From JBAROU01 sp049642385 (lineage in GTDB: Bacteria > Chloroflexota > Dehalococcoidia > DSTF01 > RBG-16-68-14): a stretch of 15,086 nucleotides of DNA. How positions within the stretch are numbered: position 1 is the stretch's first letter; each line of letters starts with the position of its first letter. Below the pieces are notes generated by a model. That model saw only the letters and a list, made by a program, of their open reading frames with translations. It was not told the DNA's origin and did no database searches. Shown here one piece after another: positions 6,271 to 12,199 of this stretch. Location of the stretch: NCBI GenBank assembly GCA_049642385.1, contig JBAROU010000183.1, forward strand, positions 1 through 15,086, read 5' to 3'. The position numbers and the translations under genes were made by a program.

Positions 6271-6903
6271 TTGCGCTGCCCTTACTGCGGCTTCTCCGAT
6301 ACGAAGGTGACCGACTCGCGGGACGCCGATGATGGTATCCGGCGGCGCCGGGAGTGCCTGAACTGCGAGCAGCGCTTCACCACGCTCGAACGGATGGCCA
6401 TGGGCAGCCTGCTGGTGGCCAAAAAGGACGGCCGGCGCGAGGAGTTCTCGCGGGAGAAGCTGCTTGCCGGCCTGCGCAAGGCCTGCGAAAAGCGGCCGCT
6501 GGCAGCGGGCACCGTCGAGGCGGTGGCCGACGCCGTCGAGGCGGCGCTGCGCCAGCGCGGCGCTCCGGAGGTGCCGGGCGAGGAGATCGGCGAGCTGGTG
6601 ATGGACCACCTGCGAGACCTGGACCACATTGCTTACATCCGGTTTGCGTCGGTCTACCGATCGTTCGCGGACCTGGAGGAGCTGCAGCAGGAGTTGGAGA
6701 AGCTGGCCACGCGCGGTACGCCCCCTGGGCTCTCCGCGGGCCAGCCGACGCTGCTGCCGGAGGACGAGCTGAAGGAGCTGACGAAGGGCCTGCGCTCGTT
6801 CCCACCGCCTCGAACGAGGCGACGAGGGCGAGCGGCGCGGACGACCGCAAATGCGCCATCGGGCGGCGAGCGGCCGCGCGGTCGCAAGCAGGAGACGTCC
6901 TAA
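6271..6903 (+). CDS. nrdR: Transcriptional repressor NrdR, with C-terminal extension
   Basis: NrdR senses ATP/dATP and represses ribonucleotide reductase genes. The TTG at 6271 is chosen because the family begins MRCPYCG and AAGGAGGG stands at 6257-6264, six bases upstream. Residues 1-41 form the zinc ribbon, with Cys3, Cys6, Cys29 and Cys32 and the DNA-contact segment DGIRRRRECLNCEQRFTT. Residues about 49-139 are the ATP-cone (VAKKDGRREEFSREKLLAGL, then RDLDHIAYIRFASVYRSF). At 210 residues it is longer than the usual 150-180. The extra tail is rich in Pro and Arg (PPPRTRRRGRAARTTAN) and looks disordered, possibly adding nucleic-acid contact. It sits behind its own NrdR boxes and heads a plus-strand cluster that includes two class II ribonucleotide reductases. 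Its stop overlaps the next start by one base. Confidence 0.96.
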   Translation: MRCPYCGFSDTKVTDSRDADDGIRRRRECLNCEQRFTTLERMAMGSLLVAKKDGRREEFSREKLLAGLRKACEKRPLAAGTVEAVADAVEAALRQRGAPEVPGEEIGELVMDHLRDLDHIAYIRFASVYRSFADLEELQQELEKLATRGTPPGLSAGQPTLLPEDELKELTKGLRSFPPPRTRRRGRAARTTANAPSGGERPRGRKQETS

Positions 6904-7322
6904 TGGGAGGGCTTCGTCCCGAGGCGCAGCCCGGAAGCTCCGTGTTCGCTCGGCTGGTGAACGCAGGCGGCGAGCTGATCGTGGAAGGCGCGTGCTGGCT
7001 GGACGAGCGCGCTGGCACGGCGACGCTGGAGCCCGCGCGCGAACCGGGAACGATCCAGAAGGAGCGCGGGGCGCTCCGGCTGGAGCTAGAGACGGGCCGG
7101 ACGCTGCGCGTATCGGACCGGCCGATCGTGTTCAAGCTGCGACCGCAGACGAAGCCGCCGGAGCAGAGCGCGACGCGAACGCTGTACCGGCTGCGCTTGT
7201 TGAAAGACGGCTCGTTGGAGCCGGTGGAGGCTGAGGCGCCGCTGGACGCGAGCGCGGCGGCCATCGGCTACAAGGCCGGGGTGTCGGCGCGGACGAACGG
7301 CCACTGGCCGGCAACGGGGTAG
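6903..7322 (+). CDS. Unknown 139-residue protein coupled to nrdR
   Basis: The ATG at 6903 overlaps the nrdR stop (TAATG), with GGAG about nine bases upstream, so translation is probably coupled. The product begins MGGLRPEAQPGSS and has no signal peptide or membrane segment. It alternates short polar and hydrophobic stretches (ELIVEGACWLDE, TATLEPARE, GALRLELETGRTLRVSD, RTLYRLRLLKDGSLEPVE), which suggests an all-beta fold, and ends in a loose Ala/Gly-rich tail. One Cys only, no metal or catalytic motif that I recognise. High GC and codon use like nrdR argue for a real gene. Its position suggests a job tied to nucleotide metabolism or to NrdR itself, but that is only inferred from context. Confidence 0.75.
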   Translation: MGGLRPEAQPGSSVFARLVNAGGELIVEGACWLDERAGTATLEPAREPGTIQKERGALRLELETGRTLRVSDRPIVFKLRPQTKPPEQSATRTLYRLRLLKDGSLEPVEAEAPLDASAAAIGYKAGVSARTNGHWPATG

Positions 7323-7337
7323 GTATCGCATCGGGCG

Positions 7338-7356
7338 GCGCCCCGAGGTGGGGTGC
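7338..7356 (+). terminator. Possible weak terminator hairpin
   Basis: GCGCCCC (7338-7344) pairs with GGGGTGC (7350-7356), including one G-U, with a 5-base loop. It lies 15 bases after the 139-residue gene. A T/G-rich stretch follows (TGGTGTGTGTTT), so termination would be partial at best. Confidence 0.3.
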
Positions 7357-7389
7357 GGTGCCTGGTGTGTGTTTGGAGAGAACAGATTG

Positions 7390-7749
7390 ATGCATGTAAA
7401 GCGGTTGCCGCCGAGTCCTCGAGAAACCGATCGATTGGTCATGCCAATATTGCGAACTTTGGCCCCTGAAGATCGCCGCACCCTACTCCATGACCAATTG
7501 GCCGATTGCCAAACGAAGCTGGAGGACTTGAACAAGCAGATTGAGCACGAAGTCACCGTGAGGAAGAGGGCGGCGTTTGTTTACAGCATCCGAACTGAAA
7601 TCTTCGAGAATCCTGTTCTAGATGACGTGGTCGCTGACATTGAAGTCTCAACACGGCAGATCCAGGTTCTTTCGGACGAGATTAGCGATATCGAATCCGT
7701 CGCGCTCTTCTGCCGTGAAGAGCTGACGAAGTACCAGTCGCTCAATTGA
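7390..7749 (+). CDS. Low-GC helical (coiled-coil-like) protein of unknown function
   Basis: 119 residues from the ATG at 7390, with GGAGAG nine bases upstream. A longer reading from 7348 would start inside a GC-rich hairpin and is unlikely. After a basic N-terminus (MHVKRLPPSPRETDRLV), the rest is almost all helix. Heptad-like runs occur at about 33-58 (LLHDQLADCQTKLEDLNKQI) and 80-117 (VVADIEVSTRQIQVLSDEIS), separated by AAFVYSIRTEIFENPVLDD. No transmembrane helix or catalytic motif is visible. GC is about 52% by hand count over five sequence lines, against about 68-70% in sampled lines of the following gene, which points to a different origin. Its stop overlaps the TTG start of the ImmA/IrrE-type gene, so the pair is probably coexpressed and may interact. 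I do not recognise the family. Confidence 0.75.
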   Translation: MHVKRLPPSPRETDRLVMPILRTLAPEDRRTLLHDQLADCQTKLEDLNKQIEHEVTVRKRAAFVYSIRTEIFENPVLDDVVADIEVSTRQIQVLSDEISDIESVALFCREELTKYQSLN

Positions 7750-8546
7750 AGGAGAAGTGGTCGGACGGCGAAATCGTGAGAAAGCACGGACACACAGACG
7801 TGAGAGAAGCGGTGCGAGATCTGCTAACGCGGGCTGAGATCAGCGAGCCGCCGGTGGACCTGGAGCGCGCGGCGCAGGTGCAGGGCATTGAGCAGATCCG
7901 CACCGGCAAGCTGCGTTCGTCGCTCGGCATTCTGAGCCACCGCAAGAGCGGGCTCACGGTAACGCTGAACGAACGCTACCCGCGTCGAGCGCGCTTTACG
8001 CTGGCGCACGAGATCGCCCACACGCTGGTCGAGCAGGGCATCGCGCAACACGCGCAGGTGGTGCTGGCGCGCCGCGCGCCGCGTTCAGCGAGCGCGCGCG
8101 AGCGGCTGTGCGACGAAGTCGCGGCCGAGTTGCTCTTGCCCTACGACATGTTCCGCGAGGCGCTCGGCGGGAGGACGGTCGCGCTGGACGAGATCAAGCG
8201 CCTCGCCGGCCAGTTCGACGCTTCGCTGGAGTCGACGGCGCTGCGCGCGGGCGAGCTGGCCGAAGAGCGCGTCGAGGTGTGCTCGTGGGTGAGCGGAAGA
8301 AACGGCCTGAAGGTGAAGGCGTCGACGGGAGAACCGTTCCTCTCGGCGCGAGAGGCGACGCGCTTGCGCAGCTACGATAGTGCGTCGCCGGTAGCGAAGG
8401 CGTATCGGAGCAAAGGCCGGGAGCAGGGGCGCGAGCAGCCGTTCGCGTCGGCGCCGTGGGCGGTGTACGACTGCGAGGCGCAGGGCTTCATGCGCGGCAA
8501 CGCGAGATTTGTGCTGACGGTCGCAAGGCCGGCGGCTCTGGCATAA
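7746..8546 (+). CDS. ImmA/IrrE-family metallo-endopeptidase
   Basis: 266 residues if started at TTG 7746, which overlaps the previous stop (TTGA), suggesting coupling; GTG at 7776 or 7800 are alternatives. Residues about 20-60 are the usual lead-in (DLLTRAEISEPPVDLERAA). The zinc site is FTLAHEIAHTLVE, with His88, Glu89 and His92. The following ERLCDEVAAELLLP (119-132) is the second family hallmark, with Glu119 the likely third zinc ligand. The C-terminal half (about 175-266) is more variable and holds CSWVSGRNGLKV and WAVYDCEAQGF, perhaps a sensor domain. Relatives cleave repressors (ImmA on ImmR, Deinococcus IrrE/PprI on DdrO) and are common in mobile elements, toxin-antitoxin and stress systems. 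No Xre-type repressor is encoded beside it, which is odd. The class II reductase begins 21 bases downstream, so its control may touch DNA-precursor supply or damage response. Confidence 0.88.
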   Translation: MKEKWSDGEIVRKHGHTDVREAVRDLLTRAEISEPPVDLERAAQVQGIEQIRTGKLRSSLGILSHRKSGLTVTLNERYPRRARFTLAHEIAHTLVEQGIAQHAQVVLARRAPRSASARERLCDEVAAELLLPYDMFREALGGRTVALDEIKRLAGQFDASLESTALRAGELAEERVEVCSWVSGRNGLKVKASTGEPFLSAREATRLRSYDSASPVAKAYRSKGREQGREQPFASAPWAVYDCEAQGFMRGNARFVLTVARPAALA

Positions 8547-8567
8547 CACCAGGCGAAAGGAGTCGAC

Positions 8568-11417
8568 ATGGTTACCGTCCCCGCGACCACCCGAACAGGA
8601 GCACGTACAGGGAAGGACGCCCTATTACGCTTGGAACGCTTCTTTACGAAGCCGGGCGTCCACCCGTTCGACGAGGTGGCGTGGGAACAGCGTTCGGCCG
8701 CGATTACGGACGAGTCCGGCGCGGCGGTGTTCGAGCAGCACGACGTGGACGTGCCGGCGTTCTGGTCGCAGACCGCAACGAACGTCGTCGTCTCGAAGTA
8801 CTTCCGGGGGCCGCTGGGAACGGACCAGCGCGAGACGTCCGCGAAGCAGATGATCACGCGCGTGGTGGACACGATCACGTCGTGGGGCGTCGATGGGGGC
8901 TACTTCGTCTCGGAGGACGAGGCGCAGACCTTCCGGATGGAGCTGACGCACCTGATGCTGCACCAGACCGCGTGCTTCAACAGCCCCGTCTGGTTCAACG
9001 TCGGCGTCGAAGAGAAGCCGCAGTGCTCGGCGTGCTTCATCCTGTCCGTCGACGACACGATGGAATCGATCCTGGAGTGGTCCAAGACCGAGGGGATGAT
9101 CTTCAAGGGTGGCTCGGGCTCCGGCGTCAACCTGTCGGCGATCCGGTCGAGTCGGGAGCAGCTCTCGGCGGGCGGCATCGCGTCGGGGCCGGTGTCGTTC
9201 ATGCGCGGCGCGGACGCGATCGCGGGCTCGATCAAGTCGGGCGGGAAGACGCGTCGGGCGGCGAAGATGGTCGTCTTGAACGCGGACCATCCTGACATCC
9301 TGGAGTTCATCGAGTGCAAATCGCGGGAGGAGCGGAAGGCGTACGACCTGGGTTCAGCGGGCTGGGACATGTCGCTGAACGGAGAGGCGTGGTCGTCGAT
9401 CCAGTTTCAGAACGCGAACAACTCGGTGCGGGCGTCAGACGCCTTTATGGAGGCCGTCGTCCAGGACCACGATTGGGAGCTGCACGGCATCGTGGGCGGC
9501 GAGCTGCTGGACACGGTGAAGGCGCGTGAGGTGCTGCGGCGCATCGCCGAGGCGACCTGGTCGTGCGGCGACCCGGGGATGCAGTTCGACACGACGATCA
9601 ACACCTGGCATACGTGCCCAGAATCGGGGCGGATCAACGCTTCGAACCCGTGCTCGGAATACATGCACGTCGATAACTCAGCTTGCAACCTATCGTCGAT
9701 CAACTTGCTGCGCTTCCTCGACGAAGAAGGGCGCTTCGACGTCGAGGCGTTCCGGCATACGGTGGCGACGATGATCTGGGCGCAAGAGATCATCGTTGGC
9801 TACTCGAGCTACCCGACAGAGAAGATCGCGAAGAACGCGCGCGATATGCGCCAGCTCGGCCTTGGTTATGCAAACCTGGGTGCGCTGCTAATGGCGCTGG
9901 GCGTACCGTACGACTCGGACGCTGGGCGCGCCTACGCGGCGTCGGTGACGGCGCTGATGACGGGCGATGCCTACGCGACCTCGGCGACGATCGCGGAGCG
10001 CGTCGGGCCGTTCGCGGCGTATCACAAGAACCGCGAGCCGATGCTGCGCGTGATGAGCCAGCACCGTGACGCGGCGTACAAGATACCGGCGTCGGGATTG
10101 CAGTTCGACGCGTCGAATCTGGACGAACTGCTACCGGCAGCGCAAGAGGCGTGGGAACGCGCTGTGGCGCTCGGAGAGCAGCACGGCTTCCGGAACGCGC
10201 AGGCGACAGTGCTGGCGCCGACAGGGACGATCGCGTTCATGATGGACTGCGACACAACGGGCATTGAGCCGGACATCGCATTGGTGAAGTACAAGAAGCT
10301 TGTCGGCGGCGGGATGATGAAGATGGTGAACACCACCGTCCCGCTGGCCCTGCGCCGCCTCGGTTACGAGGAGGCGCAGGTAGGCGAGATCGTCCGGTAT
10401 GTGGACGATGAGGGCACGATAGAAGGGGCGCCGAATCTGGATGAGGCACACCTGCCAATCTTCGACTGCGCCTTCAAGGCTGAGAAGGGGGTCCGGACGA
10501 TCCAGCCGATGGGCCATATCCAGATGATGGGGGCAGTCCAGCCGTTCATCTCAGGGGCGATCTCCAAGACGGTGAACCTGCCTGAGGAGGCGAGCGCAGA
10601 AGACATCTCGGATGCGTACATCGAGGCGTGGCGCCACGGACTGAAGGCGATCGCGGTTTACCGCGACGGGTCGAAGAAGGTGCAGCCGCTGTCGACGGGC
10701 GCGCAGGACAAGCACGATCGATCGAATGGTTCGGCCTCGCTCGCTCTGGACGCCGCGAACGCCGCTTCAGCGGAGACAATGGAACCGCATCCGGTGCGTC
10801 GCGAGCTGCCGGACACGCGCATATCGAAAACACACAAGTTCAAGATCGAAGGACACACGGGTTACATCACCGTCGGGTTGTACGAAGATGGACAACCGGC
10901 GGAAGTGTTCTTGAGTATGGCGAAGCAAGGGAGTACGATATACGGGATGATGGAATCGTTCGGACGATCCATCTCGTATGCGTTGCAGTATGGAGTGCCG
11001 CTTCGCGATCTTGTACGCAACTTCAGTCACATGCGCTTCGAGCCGGCGGGTCGAACGGAAAACCCGGAGATACCTGTCGCACAGTCCGTCGTCGACTACT
11101 TGTTCCGCTGGATGGCGTCGCAGTTTCTTACTGCAGACGAAGTGCAAGAGCTCGGCATCTTGACGCCGGAAGTAAAACGTCGCATGATCGAACAGCTTGA
11201 TCGTATGGAAGCCGCAGAAAACGGATCTGCGATCAGCAATGGAGGCAACGGTGGGAACGGGCACGCTGAGTCGGCCACGGACGTGGTGCAGACTGGCGTG
11301 GCGCGAATTCGCGGGCAGTCGGATGCGCCCGCGTGCGCCAGTTGCGGATGGATCATGACCCGCAGCGGCACATGCTACCGATGCGAGAACTGCGGAAGCA
11401 CCAGCGGGTGTTCATAA
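8568..11417 (+). CDS. nrdJ: Class II (adenosylcobalamin-dependent) ribonucleotide reductase, 949 residues
   Basis: Reduces ribonucleotides to deoxyribonucleotides using a radical generated from coenzyme B12, in the cytosol and without oxygen. Start ATG 8568 has AAAGGAG five bases upstream. The ten-stranded barrel core runs from about 60 to 700. The redox pair is Cys156 (QCSACFILSVDDTM) and Cys373 (SACNLSSIN). The finger loop NPCSE (360-364) carries the radical Cys362 with Asn360 and Glu364. The phosphate loop is APTGTIAF (550-557). Residues about 752-850 form a TSCPD-type domain (GYITVGLYEDG ... FEPAG ... VVDYLFRWM). A Gly/Asn-rich linker then leads to a C-terminal zinc ribbon with Cys923, Cys926, Cys936 and Cys939 plus a terminal CGSTSGC that probably re-reduces the active site. 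No ATP-cone is seen. GC drops to about 54% from roughly base 10800 to 11220, unlike the 70% core. A second reductase lies at 12200. Confidence 0.97.
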   Translation: MVTVPATTRTGARTGKDALLRLERFFTKPGVHPFDEVAWEQRSAAITDESGAAVFEQHDVDVPAFWSQTATNVVVSKYFRGPLGTDQRETSAKQMITRVVDTITSWGVDGGYFVSEDEAQTFRMELTHLMLHQTACFNSPVWFNVGVEEKPQCSACFILSVDDTMESILEWSKTEGMIFKGGSGSGVNLSAIRSSREQLSAGGIASGPVSFMRGADAIAGSIKSGGKTRRAAKMVVLNADHPDILEFIECKSREERKAYDLGSAGWDMSLNGEAWSSIQFQNANNSVRASDAFMEAVVQDHDWELHGIVGGELLDTVKAREVLRRIAEATWSCGDPGMQFDTTINTWHTCPESGRINASNPCSEYMHVDNSACNLSSINLLRFLDEEGRFDVEAFRHTVATMIWAQEIIVGYSSYPTEKIAKNARDMRQLGLGYANLGALLMALGVPYDSDAGRAYAASVTALMTGDAYATSATIAERVGPFAAYHKNREPMLRVMSQHRDAAYKIPASGLQFDASNLDELLPAAQEAWERAVALGEQHGFRNAQATVLAPTGTIAFMMDCDTTGIEPDIALVKYKKLVGGGMMKMVNTTVPLALRRLGYEEAQVGEIVRYVDDEGTIEGAPNLDEAHLPIFDCAFKAEKGVRTIQPMGHIQMMGAVQPFISGAISKTVNLPEEASAEDISDAYIEAWRHGLKAIAVYRDGSKKVQPLSTGAQDKHDRSNGSASLALDAANAASAETMEPHPVRRELPDTRISKTHKFKIEGHTGYITVGLYEDGQPAEVFLSMAKQGSTIYGMMESFGRSISYALQYGVPLRDLVRNFSHMRFEPAGRTENPEIPVAQSVVDYLFRWMASQFLTADEVQELGILTPEVKRRMIEQLDRMEAAENGSAISNGGNGGNGHAESATDVVQTGVARIRGQSDAPACASCGWIMTRSGTCYRCENCGSTSGCS

Positions 11418-11424
11418 GGAGGTG

Positions 11425-11492
11425 ATGCCCGTATCAGAGGAGGGTTTCATATCTTGGCTCATTCGACAGAGCCAGAGATAGGAAGGAGGTGA
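11425..11492 (+). other. Leader with tandem ribosome sites, two possible micro-ORFs and a hairpin
   Basis: Right after the reductase stop there are three strong ribosome sites: AAGGAGGTGAT (from 11417), GAGGAGGG (11437-11444) and AAGGAGGTGA (11483-11492). An ATG at 11425 opens an 18-residue frame (MPVSEEGFISWLIRQSQR, stop 11479-11481), only two bases after its site. A TTG at 11454 opens a 12-residue frame (MAHSTEPEIGRR) nine bases after its site; its TGA lies inside the ribosome site of the histone-like gene. ATCTTGGCTC (11451-11460) and GAGCCAGAGAT (11469-11479) form a stem with one bulge. This could be a translated leader controlling the histone-like gene. Neither micro-ORF is proven. Confidence 0.35.
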
Positions 11493-11498
11493 GCAAGG

Positions 11499-11807
11499 AT
11501 GGTAGCTCGCAAGTCTACACGCAGACGGAAGACGACCGCGCGCAAGTCGGCCGCCAAGAAGACGACTAGGAAGACGGCCGCCAAGAAGACGACCACCAAG
11601 AAGACCGCGCGGAAGAGCACGCGTAAGACGGCCGCCAGGAAGGCGCCGATGCGGAAGACCGCGCGCACGACGGCCGCCAAGAAGACGACCGCGCGCAAGA
11701 GCCCGCGGAAGAAGACGGCTGCCAAGAAGACGGCCAGGAAGAAGACCGCCGCGCGGAAGAGCCCGCGGAAGACCGCACGAAAGACCGCACGCAAGCGCGC
11801 ACGCTAG
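11499..11807 (+). CDS. Histone-H1-like Lys/Arg/Ala/Thr-rich DNA-binding protein
   Basis: 102 residues, made almost only of Lys, Arg, Thr, Ala and Ser in short repeats such as AAKKTT, TARKS, RKTA and KSPRK. The start at 11499 has AAGGAGGTGA nine bases upstream. The composition matches the C-terminal tail of eukaryotic histone H1 and bacterial H1-like proteins (the AlgP / Hc1 style), which bind and condense DNA without a fixed fold. No globular domain is present. The KSPRK motifs resemble H1 phosphorylation or acetylation sites, but modification is not shown here. Low complexity means that homology cannot be inferred from similarity. It stands between two ribonucleotide reductase genes on the same strand and probably shares transcription with the upstream one. 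Coordinated supply of DNA precursors and nucleoid protein would fit this place. Confidence 0.88.
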   Translation: MVARKSTRRRKTTARKSAAKKTTRKTAAKKTTTKKTARKSTRKTAARKAPMRKTARTTAAKKTTARKSPRKKTAAKKTARKKTAARKSPRKTARKTARKRAR

Positions 11808-12199
11808 CGTTATGGTGAACGTGCGAATATTTACGCGGAATTAACGTAAGAAAGGCCCATGATGTCGAAGATCGGGACTAGGATGGAACTGCCCGCCGCG
11901 GATGGATCCCGGCGTGTACAAGGATGTCCATCGTGGCCCTCTTCGGCGGACCGCGCATGGGCACCAGCGCAACGGGCATTAGGCCGCCGACCCACCACCC
12001 CGCCACCAGCATAGGCGGCCTGTAAAGCCACACGAGGCGTCCCACTTCCCCGGGACGTCTCGCTGTCTCCACGGCCAATCGGTTTAGGAAAAGCGTCCTC
12101 TCTATTAAGCTCACAACGTTCTGTAGAGTTTCGCGCGCTGGCCGCTCGTTTTGCTTGCGGACACCTGTTCTAATGGTAGTTGAACATGATACACTAGAG
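11808..12199. other. About 390 bases without a convincing gene before the second reductase
   Basis: CGCACG and CGTGCG around 11797-11824 could form a loose hairpin with an A/T-rich tail at the end of the histone-like gene. A weak NrdR-box-like word (TCACAACGTTCTGTAG, 12111-12126, about 9 of 16 matches) is the only hint of reductase regulation. TACACT at 12190-12195 could be a -10 without a good -35. I looked for a cobalamin riboswitch on both strands and did not find its B12 box. Minus-strand open frames here (11831-12031, 11878-12333) and a 33-codon plus frame at 11925 lack supporting signals. Confidence 0.45.

Noticed and set aside
6377..7264. Minus-strand open frame of 295 codons opposite nrdR
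   Set aside because: Ala/Ser/Pro/Arg-rich shadow of high-GC coding sequence, with no family resemblance.
11459..11802. Minus-strand frames rich in Ala, Val, Phe or Ser, Arg opposite the histone-like gene
   Set aside because: Mirror of a highly repetitive coding sequence; low-complexity composition without a ribosome site.
11499..11807. DNA-level tandem repeat array or CRISPR-like array
   Set aside because: The repetition follows Lys/Arg/Thr/Ala codons in one frame, with variable unit length and no unique spacers.
12111..12126. NrdR box for the second reductase
   Set aside because: Only about 9 of 16 consensus matches and no partner box at about 31 bases. Kept as a weak hint only.
11808..12199. 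Cobalamin riboswitch before the second B12-dependent reductase
   Set aside because: Expected on biological grounds, but neither strand shows a convincing B12 box or surrounding core. The words GCCTGTAAAGCC and GCCACACG are too partial.
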